Assembly: GCA_036501535.1 (NCBI GenBank)
Contig: DASYAE010000224.1
Location: forward strand, 1-15,529
DNA length: 15,529 bases
From: DASYAE01 sp036501535
GTDB lineage: Bacteria > Actinomycetota > Actinomycetes > Streptomycetales > Catenulisporaceae
Direction: 5' to 3'
Part shown: positions 6,791 through 14,584 of the stretch, piece by piece
How the letters are laid out: the number at the start of each line of letters is the position of its first letter
How positions within the stretch are numbered: the first letter of the stretch is position 1
The notes under the pieces: model-generated
Told to the model about the DNA's origin: nothing
The model's database searches: none
Seen by the model: the letters and a program-made list of their open reading frames with translations, nothing else
Translations under genes and position numbers: made by a program

Positions 6791-9556
6791 ATGGACCGTC
6801 CACGCCCCGCTTTCGCCCGGCCGATCCCCGCCCGACGCGGCCGGCTGCGGCGCGCCGTCAGCCTCACCGCGGCCGGCGTGCTGGCCGCCGGCGTCATGAG
6901 CGCGGGCACCGCGCTGCCGGCCCGCGCCGCCACGGCGCTGCCCGACACGCCCGGCTACAGCCTCCCGCTGGCGTTGCAGGAATCGCTGTACTTCTACGAC
7001 GCCCAGAAGTCCGGGCCGGCCCGCACCGACGGCGACCAGCCGCTGGACTGGCGCGGGGACTCCGAGCCGAGCGACTCGTGCGTGCCGCTGCAGCCGAAGT
7101 CCTCCACGGTGCCCAACGGGGTGAACCTCACCTCGGCGTTCATCGCGGCCAACAGTTCCGTGCTCAACCCGGGCGGCACCGGCTGCCTGAACCTGTCCGG
7201 CGGCTTCCACGACGCGGGCGACCACGTGAAGTTCGGCCTGCCGCAGACCTACGCCGCAGCCGTGCTCGGCTGGGGCATGTACGAGTTCCCGCAGGCCTAC
7301 CAGGCCACCGGCACGTGGGCGCACGGCTTGGACGAGATGAAGTGGTTCAGCGACTACTTCCTGCGCTCGACGTTCCTGAACTCCTCCGGGCAGGTCGTCG
7401 CGTTCGCCTACCAGGTCGGCGAGGGCTCGATCGACCACGACTACTGGGGCCCGTCCGAACTGCAGAGCCCGACCACCTACCCGCGCCCGGCCTACCTGGC
7501 CACCGCCGGCACCCCGGCGGCCGACCAGACCGCCAGCGCGGCCGCCGCGCTCAGCGTCGAATCGCTGCTGACCGCGAGCAGCAACCCGGCCTACTCGGCC
7601 CAGTGCCTCAAGTACGCCGAGGCGCTCTACGCCTTCTCGCTGGCCAACCCCGGCATCGGCTACTCCGGTGGTTTCTACAATTCCAGCGGCTACGTGGATA
7701 AAGAGGCGTGGGCCGCGGTCTGGCTCTACATCGCCACCGGCAGCGCCACCTACCTCAACAACATCGTCTCGACCGACTCCAGCGGTAACTACACCGGCTT
7801 CATCAGCAACATCGTCGCCAACACCACGAACACCTGGCAGAACACCTGGGTGATGAACTGGGACACGCGCTGGGGCGGGGTGTTCAGCCTGCTGGACCCG
7901 CTGGTGCAGAACAACGCCGCCGTGCCTACCGCCGTCCAGGCGGAGATCCACTACTGGGACGTGTGGCAGATCCAGTACTGGTCGCACGTGACGCACACCG
8001 ACTCCAGCAGCGACACGAACTTCATCGCCACCACCCCGGCCGGCTTCTCCTACCTGACCACCTGGGGCGCGGCCCGGTACAACGCCGCCGCGCAGCTCGA
8101 GGCGCTGGTCTACCGCAAGAACTTCCCCAGCGACCCGCAGAGCGTGCTGTTCACGAACTGGGCGATGGGCCAGATGAACTACCTGATGGGCGACAACCCG
8201 GCCGACTGGTCGTACATCGTCGGGTTCGGCAGCACCACCCCGGGCGTCGGCTCCGAGGTCGGCGGCACCGCGACCGCCGCCTCGCACCCCCACCACGGCG
8301 ACGCGCAGGGCTCCCTGGACAACAACCAGTCCGACCCGCCCACCGACCGGCACATCCTGTGGGGCGCCCTGGTCGGCGGGCCGAGCGCCACCGACCAGCC
8401 GGACGACGTGACCACCGACTTCGTGCTCAACGAGGTCGCCGTCGACTACAACGCGGCGTTCGTCGGCGCGCTGGCCGGCCTCTACCAGTACTACGGCCAG
8501 AGCCAGACGATGACCGCCTTCACCCCGCCGGCGGAGGCCGCGCAGAACCCGTACTACGCCACCGCCACCCTGAACCAGAACTCCGATCAGGGCACGCAGC
8601 TGACGGTGAACATCAACAACGTCGCCACGCAGCCCCCGCACTTCGAGACCGACATGAGCGCGCGCGTCTACTTCGACATCAGCTCGCTCTACGCCGCCGG
8701 GCAGAACATCAGCGCGATCTCCACCCCGGTCTACTACGACGCGGCCGGCCAGATCGACGGCAAACCGACCTCGATCAGCGCCCCGGTCCAGTGGGGCGGC
8801 ACGGACAGCTGCGTCTACTACACGACGGTCAGCTGGGCCGGCGACGACGTCGGCCTGCCGCCCTCGCGCGCCTTCGAGTTCGGCATCAACGCCGCGATCG
8901 GCCCGAACTTCGACTTCTACTGGAACCCGGCGAACTCCTACAGCCTGACCGGCCTGTCCGCCGGCACCTATGCGAGCACCGCCGACCCGTACATCCCGGT
9001 CTACACCGGCAGCACCCTGGTCTCCGGGCAGACCCCGCCGCTGACCGCCGACGACAGCTGCGCGCCGAGCAGCGGCGGCGGCGGAACCCCGCCGTCCACC
9101 GCGTCGCTGACCGCCGAGTACGAGGCCTCCGGCACCGCCGCGAGCACCTCGACCCTCAGCAACCAGATCGAGCTGGTCAACAACGGCACCAGCGCGATCC
9201 CGCTGTCGGACGTGACCGTGCGCTACTGGTTCACCGAGGACGGCACCGCGGCGCTGGACTACGCGTGCGAATACGCCCCGGTCGGCTGTGCGAACATCAC
9301 CGGCTCGTTCGCCGCGGTCAGCCCCGCGGTCACCGGCGCCGACCACTACCTGCAGCTGTCCTTCGGCGCCGGCGCCGGATCCCTGGCGCCCGGCGGCAAC
9401 ACCGGCGGGATCCAGAACGAGGTCAACCAGGCCGGGTACGGCACGATGACGCAGACCAACGACTACTCGTTCAACGCGGCCGACACCGCGTTCACCGCGA
9501 ACCCGCACATCACCGTGTACTACAACGGCCAACTGGTCTACGGCACCGAGCCGTGA
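6791..9556 (+). CDS. Secreted GH9 endoglucanase with CBM3c and C-terminal CBM3
   Basis: The 921-residue product is a modular cellulase. Residues 1-46 form a long export signal with several arginines, a hydrophobic core and an ALPARA-A cleavage site. The GH9 catalytic domain spans about 50-575: GGFHDAGDHVKFGLP carries the catalytic-base motif (DAGD, Asp141/Asp144), SHPHHGD (499-504) is the conserved His region, and NEVAVDYNAAFVGALAGL holds the proton donor Glu548. A CBM3c module (about 588-748) follows; in this architecture it feeds a cellulose chain to the active site and gives processive cleavage. After a Ser/Gly/Pro linker (755-771), a second CBM3 (772-921) ends in HITVYYNGQLVYGTEP. About 40 extra residues with two Cys lie between WRGDS and the DAGD motif. 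It stands alone, with GGGAG 7 bp before the ATG and a strong hairpin downstream. Confidence 0.95.
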   Translation: MDRPRPAFARPIPARRGRLRRAVSLTAAGVLAAGVMSAGTALPARAATALPDTPGYSLPLALQESLYFYDAQKSGPARTDGDQPLDWRGDSEPSDSCVPLQPKSSTVPNGVNLTSAFIAANSSVLNPGGTGCLNLSGGFHDAGDHVKFGLPQTYAAAVLGWGMYEFPQAYQATGTWAHGLDEMKWFSDYFLRSTFLNSSGQVVAFAYQVGEGSIDHDYWGPSELQSPTTYPRPAYLATAGTPAADQTASAAAALSVESLLTASSNPAYSAQCLKYAEALYAFSLANPGIGYSGGFYNSSGYVDKEAWAAVWLYIATGSATYLNNIVSTDSSGNYTGFISNIVANTTNTWQNTWVMNWDTRWGGVFSLLDPLVQNNAAVPTAVQAEIHYWDVWQIQYWSHVTHTDSSSDTNFIATTPAGFSYLTTWGAARYNAAAQLEALVYRKNFPSDPQSVLFTNWAMGQMNYLMGDNPADWSYIVGFGSTTPGVGSEVGGTATAASHPHHGDAQGSLDNNQSDPPTDRHILWGALVGGPSATDQPDDVTTDFVLNEVAVDYNAAFVGALAGLYQYYGQSQTMTAFTPPAEAAQNPYYATATLNQNSDQGTQLTVNINNVATQPPHFETDMSARVYFDISSLYAAGQNISAISTPVYYDAAGQIDGKPTSISAPVQWGGTDSCVYYTTVSWAGDDVGLPPSRAFEFGINAAIGPNFDFYWNPANSYSLTGLSAGTYASTADPYIPVYTGSTLVSGQTPPLTADDSCAPSSGGGGTPPSTASLTAEYEASGTAASTSTLSNQIELVNNGTSAIPLSDVTVRYWFTEDGTAALDYACEYAPVGCANITGSFAAVSPAVTGADHYLQLSFGAGAGSLAPGGNTGGIQNEVNQAGYGTMTQTNDYSFNAADTAFTANPHITVYYNGQLVYGTEP

Positions 9557-9592
9557 CGCCGCGACCGGGCTGACCCTCGAAGCGAACCGGTG

Positions 9593-9637
9593 GCCGCCGC
9601 CGGCCCCTGGCAGCTGCGCACGGGGGCCGGCGGCGGC
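9593..9637 (+). terminator. Perfect 15-bp hairpin after the cellulase gene
   Basis: GCCGCCGCCGGCCCC (9593-9607) is exactly complementary in inverted order to 9623-9637, with a 15-nt loop. It begins 37 bp after the cellulase stop and is followed by G/C rather than a T run. It probably ends or shields the cellulase mRNA, like the tail-less terminators described in actinomycetes. Confidence 0.65.
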
Positions 9638-9658
9638 GCGTCGTGCCGGGCCCAGTGC

Positions 9659-9664
9659 CAGGAT
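9659..9664 (+). promoter_or_regulatory. -10 box giving a leaderless LLM oxidoreductase mRNA
   Basis: CAGGAT at 9659-9664 resembles the actinobacterial TAGGAT -10 and ends 7 bp before the ATG at 9671, the distance expected if transcription starts on the A of ATG. No Shine-Dalgarno is present. No clear -35 is visible, and the downstream arm of the preceding hairpin overlaps that region. Confidence 0.4.
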
Positions 9665-9670
9665 GATGCC

Positions 9671-10603
9671 ATGCAACTGCGCATCTTCACCGAACCGCAG
9701 CAGGGCGCCTCCTACGACGCGCTGCTGACCGTGGCCAAGGCGGCCGAGGAGCTCGGCTTCGACGCCTTCTTCCGCTCCGACCACTACCGGGCGATGGGCT
9801 CCTCGGACGGGCTGCCCGGCCCGACCGACGCCTGGATCACGCTGGCGGGCCTGGCCCGGGAGACCTCCCGCATCCGGCTGGGCACGCTGGTGAGCCCGGC
9901 CACCTTCCGGCTGCCCGGTCCCCTGGCCATCCAGGTCGCGCAGGTCGACCAGATGTCCGGCGGGCGGGTCGAGCTGGGGCTGGGCGCCGGCTGGTTCGCC
10001 GCGGAGCACGACGCGTACGGCATCCCGTTCCCGGACAACCGCTTCGGCCCGTTCGAGGAGCAGCTGGAGATCATCACCGGGCTGTGGGGCACCGCGCCGG
10101 GTGCGACCTACAGCTTCGCCGGCGAGCACTACCGGCTTAAGGACTCCCCCGCGCTGCCCAAGCCGGCCCAGTCGCCGCGCCCGCCGATCATCATCGGCGG
10201 CAGCGGCCCGAAGCGCACCCCGCGCCTGGCCGCCCGCTACGCCGACGAGTTCAACGTCAACTTCACCAGCGCCGAGGACGCGGGCGCCGCCTACGACCGG
10301 GTGCGCGCCGCCGCGCAGCAGATCGGCCGCGACCCGGACTCGATCGCCTTCTCCTTCATGTCGCTGGTCATCTGCGGCCGCAGCGACGCCGAGATCGCCG
10401 CGCGCGCCCGCGCGGTCGGCCGGCAGCCCGACGACGAGGAACTCGCCCGCGTCGCCCTGGTCGGCACGCCGGACCGGGTGGCCGAGCGGATCGAGGCCTA
10501 CCGGCGCGTCGGCGTGAGCCGCGTCTACCTGCAGGTGCTCGACCTCGACGACCTCGACCACCTCAAGCTGATCGCGACCGAGGTCGCCCCGCAGCTCCAG
10601 TGA
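9671..10603 (+). CDS. LLM-class (F420- or flavin-dependent) oxidoreductase
   Basis: The 310-residue protein has the luciferase-like TIM-barrel fold. It opens with LRIFTEPQQGASYDALLTVA and continues AAEELGFDAFFRSDHY, the first barrel strand and its cofactor-side loop. IRLGTLVSPATFRLPGPLAI, MSGGRVELGLGAGWFAAEH (the Gly-rich phosphate-binding stretch) and PPIIIGGSGPKRTPRLAARYADEFNV follow. These match actinobacterial LLM enzymes that usually use coenzyme F420 for hydride transfer; FMN use cannot be excluded. The ATG at 9671 is chosen because upstream codons fall in the hairpin and the protein start aligns with the family. A globin gene begins 83 bp downstream and an OYE gene follows. The substrate is unknown. 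Confidence 0.9.
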   Translation: MQLRIFTEPQQGASYDALLTVAKAAEELGFDAFFRSDHYRAMGSSDGLPGPTDAWITLAGLARETSRIRLGTLVSPATFRLPGPLAIQVAQVDQMSGGRVELGLGAGWFAAEHDAYGIPFPDNRFGPFEEQLEIITGLWGTAPGATYSFAGEHYRLKDSPALPKPAQSPRPPIIIGGSGPKRTPRLAARYADEFNVNFTSAEDAGAAYDRVRAAAQQIGRDPDSIAFSFMSLVICGRSDAEIAARARAVGRQPDDEELARVALVGTPDRVAERIEAYRRVGVSRVYLQVLDLDDLDHLKLIATEVAPQLQ

Positions 10604-10609
10604 GCTGAT

Positions 10610-10635
10610 CACCCGACCCGGGTGCGGGTTAGGCT
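10610..10635 (+). promoter_or_regulatory. Small hairpin and -10 box ahead of the globin gene
   Basis: CACCCG (10610-10615) pairs with CGGGTG (10619-10624), a short stem just after the LLM stop. Right behind it, TAGGCT at 10630-10635 is a typical actinobacterial -10, giving a leader of about 44 nt to the globin ATG. The globin therefore probably has its own promoter, perhaps supplementing read-through from the LLM gene. Confidence 0.42.
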
Positions 10636-10685
10636 GGCGGCGGGCGCCCTGCGGCACGGGCGCGGGAGCGGGAGGAGTTGCGCGG

Positions 10686-11192
<507 letters not shown>

Positions 11193-11229
11193 CCGCCCGC
11201 GTCGCGGCGGGCCGAGAGCCGCGCGGAGC

Positions 11230-11256
11230 ACCAGAGCGACCAGAACGACCAGAACG
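11230..11256. repeat. Three 9-bp tandem units in the OYE leader
   Basis: ACCAGAGCG (11230-11238), ACCAGAACG (11239-11247) and ACCAGAACG (11248-11256) follow one another without gaps, between the globin stop and the OYE start. It is a short microrepeat of unknown role, too close to the OYE gene to exclude an effect on its translation. Confidence 0.8.
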
Positions 11257-11279
11257 ATCCGGCGGGAGACCCGGTCCCG

Positions 11280-12374
11280 ATGAGCGTGCTGTTCACCCCG
11301 CTGACCCTGCGCGGCCTGACCATCCCGAACCGCGTGTGGATGTCCCCGATGTGCCAGTACAGCGCGGCCGCCGAGGGCCCGATGACCGGCGCGCCGCACG
11401 ACTGGCACGTCCAGCACCTCGGCTCGCGCGCGGTCGGCGGCGCCGGACTGGTGATGACCGAGGCCACCGCGGTCGCGCCGCAGGGCCGCATCAGCCCGTA
11501 CGACCTGGGCATCTGGAACGACCGGCAGGCCGAGGCGTTCGCGCGCGTCACCGCGTTCGTGCGCGCGCAGGGCGCGGTGCCCGGCATCCAGCTCATCCAC
11601 GCCGGGCGCAAAGCCTCCAGCGACAAGGCGTGGCCGGGCCGCGGCGGCGCCCTGCCGCCCGGCTCGCCGCTGGCCTGGCCGACGCTCGGGCCGAGCCCGG
11701 TGGCGTTCGGCGAGCATCCCGCGCCGCGGGAGCTGACGGCCGATCAGATCGGCGCGGTGGTGCGGCAGTTCGCCGAGGCCGCGCAGCGGGCGCTGGGCGC
11801 CGGGTTCCAGGTCGTCGAGATCCACGGCGCGCACGGGTACCTGGTGCACCAGTTCCTCTCGCCGCTCTCGAACCGGCGCACCGACGCCTACGGCGGGCCG
11901 CTGGAGCACCGCATGCGCTTCGCCCTGGAGGTGGCGCAGGCGGTGCGCGGCGTCTGGCCGCAGCAGCTGCCGGTGTTCTTCCGGGTCTCGGCGACGGACT
12001 GGCTCGACGCGGAGGGCTGGGGCCTGCCGGACACGATCGAGCTCGCCGCGCGGCTCAAGGCGCTCGGCGTGGACCTGCTGGACGTCTCCAGCGGCGGTAA
12101 CGCGCCGCAGGCGCGCATCCCGGTCGGCCCCGGCTACCAGGTGCCGTTCGCCGAGGAGGTGCGCGCCCGCACCGGGCTGCCCACCGGCGCGGTCGGCCTG
12201 ATCACGGACGCGCGGCAGGCGCAGGAGATCGTGGACGCCGGCCGCGCCGACGCGGTCCTGCTCGGCCGCGCGCTGCTGCGCGACCCGTACTGGCCGCGGC
12301 ACGCCGCCGAGACGCTGGGCGACGCGCTCGCCGTCCCGCCGCAGTACGCGCGGGCCTGGCCGAAGGAGCGATGA
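11280..12374 (+). CDS. Old Yellow Enzyme family NADH:flavin oxidoreductase (YqjM-like)
   Basis: The 364-residue FMN-dependent ene-reductase has a TIM barrel. Visible marks are LTIPNRVWMSPMCQYSA, whose Cys25 matches the redox-tuning Cys of the thermophilic-like YqjM class, and IQLIHAGRKAS (Gln104, His107). VVEIHGAHGYLVHQFLSPLSNRRTDAYGG carries the His182/His185 substrate-binding pair. FFRVSATDW and the AVGLITDARQAQ...ADAVLLGRALLRDPYW phosphate-binding end complete it. It reduces activated C=C bonds with NAD(P)H, and such enzymes often serve in electrophile or oxidative stress. The start is ATG 11280; GGGAG at 11264-11268 is 11 bp away, a little far. It is probably co-transcribed with the globin gene 87 bp upstream. 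The stop codon sits in a 14-bp tandem duplication. The physiological substrate is unknown. Confidence 0.93.
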   Translation: MSVLFTPLTLRGLTIPNRVWMSPMCQYSAAAEGPMTGAPHDWHVQHLGSRAVGGAGLVMTEATAVAPQGRISPYDLGIWNDRQAEAFARVTAFVRAQGAVPGIQLIHAGRKASSDKAWPGRGGALPPGSPLAWPTLGPSPVAFGEHPAPRELTADQIGAVVRQFAEAAQRALGAGFQVVEIHGAHGYLVHQFLSPLSNRRTDAYGGPLEHRMRFALEVAQAVRGVWPQQLPVFFRVSATDWLDAEGWGLPDTIELAARLKALGVDLLDVSSGGNAPQARIPVGPGYQVPFAEEVRARTGLPTGAVGLITDARQAQEIVDAGRADAVLLGRALLRDPYWPRHAAETLGDALAVPPQYARAWPKER

Positions 12375-12393
12375 CGGGCGAGCGATGACGGGC
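12366..12393. repeat. Perfect 14-bp tandem duplication spanning the OYE stop
   Basis: GAGCGATGACGGGC occurs at 12366-12379 and again at 12380-12393. The first copy contains the last codons and TGA stop of the OYE gene. It looks like a recent slippage duplication. Confidence 0.88.
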
Positions 12394-12423
12394 ACTGACG
12401 GACGGCGCGTGCGGGCGCGCCGA

Positions 12424-12429
12424 TAGGCT
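12424..12429 (+). promoter_or_regulatory. -10 box giving a leaderless AlkZ-like mRNA
   Basis: TAGGCT at 12424-12429 is a typical actinobacterial -10, and the GTG start at 12436 lies exactly 7 bp past its last base. There is no Shine-Dalgarno. Transcription therefore probably begins on the start codon. No clear -35 is visible. Confidence 0.55.
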
Positions 12430-12435
12430 CGCCGG

Positions 12436-13581
12436 GTGAGTAGCGTGCACGCCGACGTCCTGGATCTTCGAGCGCTCAACCGGGCCACGCTGGCCCGCCA
12501 GATGCTCCTGCAGCGCGCGCAGATCAGCGTGGGCGACGCGGTGCGCGCCTTGGCGGGCATGCAGGCGCAGGCCCCGCTGACCCCGCACATCGGCCTGTGG
12601 ACGCGGCTGCGCGACTACGACCCGGCGCAGCTGGACGCGCTGTACACGGCGCGTCAGGTCGCGCGGATCACCGTGATGCGCAACACCGTGCACCTGGTGG
12701 CGGCCCAGGACGCGCTGGCGTGGCGCGCCCTGGTCGCCCCGCTGCTGCAGCGCGCCACCGACTCGGCGTGGCGGCGCGGCTACCCGCCCGGCGGCCTGCC
12801 GCTGCCGCAGCTGACCGAGGCGGCGCACGAGCTGCTGCGCGAGCGGCCGCTGACCTCGGTCGAGCTGGGCCGGCAGCTCGCGCAGCGCTTCGCGGACGGC
12901 GACCCGACGGCGCTGTCCTACGCGGCGCGCTGCCGCCTGGCCCTGGTCCAGATCCCGCCGCGCGGCCTGTGGGGACGCACCGGACCGGTCGCGTTCACCG
13001 ACGCGCAGGAGTGGTTCGCCGCCGGCGCCAGCCAGCCCCACGCCGCGCAGGCGAGCGCGCAGGAGCACAGAGCGCACCTCGTGCTGCGTTACCTCGCCGC
13101 GTTCGGACCGGCCACGCCCGCCGACGCGCAGCGCTGGTCCGGCCTCAGCAGGCTCGCCGCGGTGTTCGCAGAGCTGCGCGACCGCCTGGTCGAGTTCCGC
13201 GCGCCGGACGGCACGGTGCTCTACGACCTGCCCGACGCGCCGCGCCCGCCCGCGGAGAGCCCGGCGCCGGTGCGCTTCCTGCCGGCCTACGACAACCTGC
13301 TGCTCGGGTACGACGACCGGCGGCGGGTCAACCCGCAGGGCCGCGCAGTCCCGCTGCCGCCGGGCAACGGCGCCGACCGCGGCAGCGTGCTGGTCGACGG
13401 CACCTGGTGCGGCGGCTGGCACGCGCAGCCGGGCCAGCCGGGCGGGACGCTGACAGTGGCGTGCTTCGCCGAGCCGGGCGCCGCCGCCCGCGACGAGCTG
13501 GAGCGTGAGGGCCTGGCGCTGCTGCGGTTCCTCGCGCCGCACGCCGACGTGCCGTGCGTGCGTATCGTCCTGGACGCCTGA
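12436..13581 (+). CDS. AlkZ-like winged-helix DNA-binding protein (putative DNA glycosylase)
   Basis: The 381-residue protein belongs to the HTH_42/AlkZ superfamily of tandem winged-helix proteins. After a short helix (LRALNRATLARQMLL) comes ALAGMQAQAP, whose Gln43-Ala-Gln45 matches the Q-x-Q catalytic motif of AlkZ DNA glycosylases. HIGLWTRLRDY and VARITVMRNTVHLVAAQDALAWRALV follow. Later segments include LRYLAAFGPATPADAQRWSGL, a winged-helix-like stretch, and VRFLPAYDNLLLGYDDRRR...VLVDGTWCGGW, both typical of the family. Known members unhook DNA crosslinks or remove bulky alkyl adducts, some protecting producers of genotoxic natural products. No such pathway is visible here, so this may be a general repair paralogue. 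The GTG start is supported by the leaderless -10. It converges on the phosphotransferase gene, 33 bp apart. Confidence 0.85.
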   Translation: MSSVHADVLDLRALNRATLARQMLLQRAQISVGDAVRALAGMQAQAPLTPHIGLWTRLRDYDPAQLDALYTARQVARITVMRNTVHLVAAQDALAWRALVAPLLQRATDSAWRRGYPPGGLPLPQLTEAAHELLRERPLTSVELGRQLAQRFADGDPTALSYAARCRLALVQIPPRGLWGRTGPVAFTDAQEWFAAGASQPHAAQASAQEHRAHLVLRYLAAFGPATPADAQRWSGLSRLAAVFAELRDRLVEFRAPDGTVLYDLPDAPRPPAESPAPVRFLPAYDNLLLGYDDRRRVNPQGRAVPLPPGNGADRGSVLVDGTWCGGWHAQPGQPGGTLTVACFAEPGAAARDELEREGLALLRFLAPHADVPCVRIVLDA

Positions 13582-13591
13582 CAGCTGACAG
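13578..13591. repeat. Perfect 7-bp tandem duplication spanning the AlkZ-like stop
   Basis: CTGACAG occurs at 13578-13584 and 13585-13591. The first copy holds the TGA stop (13579-13581). The 33-bp gap to the convergent gene otherwise contains only a weak stem (CGCGG/CCGCG) that might serve as a terminator. Confidence 0.75.
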
Positions 13592-13614
13592 TCCCGCGGC
13601 ATCCCGCGCCCGCC

Positions 13615-14538
13615 TTACGCCGCCTTGCCGATAAGCCGTCGCAGCATCAGCCGGCTGGACTGCTCGAACGAGCCCTGCGCGGACTCGCGCGCCTTGACCA
13701 CCAGCCACACCGCGGTCAGGATGCTGCACCCGGTCAGCACGGCGCGATCCGCATCAGACAGCCGGCGCCCATAGCCGTCGAGGAACGCCTCTTGCAGGTC
13801 GGGCCGGTCCTGCCACGCTCCGAAGGAGAGCCGGATCAGGTCGGTGACCCACACGTCGGGCCGGGCCCACTCGAAGTCAATCACGCGCAGCCCGCCGTCG
13901 TCGTCGACCAGCCAGTTGCGCTGGCTGTAGTCCCGATGACAGGGAACCTGCCGCTGCGGAACGCCGACCTCGCACAGCGCCCGCACCCCCGCGCGTGCGG
14001 CGCCGAGCTCACGTGCCGTCAGCAGCCCGGCGGCCTGCGGCGCGAGCCGGTCGAACTCCCACGTCTTCGCCGCGCCGAAGTCGTCCCAGGCGACCGCCGG
14101 CTGCGCGCCGTGCAGCCGGCGCAGCAGCGCCCCGGCCGAGCGCTGCAACGCGAGGTCCGCGGCCACGCGCTCCGCACGGTCCGCACAGTGAGCACGGTCC
14201 GCGCGATCCGCGCGTTCGATGTCCCGCTCGGGCCACGGCGCTGGCCGGCCGGGCAGCGCCGACAGGACGATCGCCTGCGCCGCGTCGTGCGCCCGCAGCC
14301 GCGCAGCCTGCTCTCCCAGGGCCGGCACCCACCGCTGATAGGCCGTCACCTCCGCGTCGTACCGCTCGCGATCCCGGTGCCGCTTGACGAACCACGTCGT
14401 CCCGGCCGCGTCGCGCAGCCGCAGCACCACCGACCAGCCGTGCCCCCACGAGCAGTCCTCGACCGCCTCGCACCGCCCGAGCACCCGCTCGGCGTAGGCG
14501 AGCAGCCCGTCATCACGCGCCATCCGCATTCTTTGCAT
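13615..14538 (-). CDS. Aminoglycoside-phosphotransferase-fold (APH) kinase-like protein
   Basis: The 307-residue protein has the APH/choline-kinase fold. The N-lobe shows WSVVLRLRDAAGTTWFVKRH with the ATP-site Lys52 and a likely partner Glu63. The C-lobe has PCHRDYSQRNWLVDDDGGLRVIDFEWARPDVWVTDLIRL. There HRDYSQRN (His201-Asn208, base Asp203) is the Brenner-type catalytic loop and Asp221 in IDFEWA is the metal-binding Asp. It should phosphorylate a small hydroxyl-bearing molecule; antibiotic resistance is possible but not shown. Residues 107-124 are a 3-residue repeat (Arg-Ala-Asp type) encoded by a 9-bp DNA repeat between the lobes. ATGs at 14538, 14529 and 14523 are all possible starts and none has a strong ribosome site. 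A 46-bp gap separates it from the divergent TPR gene. Confidence 0.83.
   Translation of the reverse strand: MQRMRMARDDGLLAYAERVLGRCEAVEDCSWGHGWSVVLRLRDAAGTTWFVKRHRDRERYDAEVTAYQRWVPALGEQAARLRAHDAAQAIVLSALPGRPAPWPERDIERADRADRAHCADRAERVAADLALQRSAGALLRRLHGAQPAVAWDDFGAAKTWEFDRLAPQAAGLLTARELGAARAGVRALCEVGVPQRQVPCHRDYSQRNWLVDDDGGLRVIDFEWARPDVWVTDLIRLSFGAWQDRPDLQEAFLDGYGRRLSDADRAVLTGCSILTAVWLVVKARESAQGSFEQSSRLMLRRLIGKAA
14171..14215. repeat. Five 9-bp units inside the phosphotransferase gene
   Basis: TCCGCACGG, TCCGCACAG, TGAGCACGG, TCCGCGCGA and TCCGCGCGT follow one another at 14171-14215. On the coding strand they encode a run of Ala-Asp-Arg-like triplets. The period is a multiple of three, so changes in copy number keep the frame. 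Confidence 0.8.
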
Positions 14539-14584
14539 CGCAACCGGTTAAGCACCGCACGCCGCATACCGGGCGGCGGGCATA
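14539..14584. promoter_or_regulatory. Divergent 46-bp intergenic region with AACCGGTT palindrome
   Basis: Both divergent genes must be started from this short gap or from within each other. AACCGGTT (14542-14549) is a perfect 8-bp palindrome next to the phosphotransferase start. CATTAT on the minus strand (14583-14588) could be its -10, giving a leader of about 38 nt. A G-rich stretch (14571-14580) is the only ribosome-site candidate for the TPR gene. None of these is strong. Confidence 0.3.

Noticed and set aside
12202..13602. Minus-strand frame opposite the AlkZ-like gene
   Set aside because: No motif, compositional bias only, and the plus strand has the Q-x-Q family signature and a good -10.
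14542..14549. AACCGGTT palindrome as a proven operator
   Set aside because: Eight bases is too short to stand alone. It is listed only as a weak part of the divergent intergenic region.
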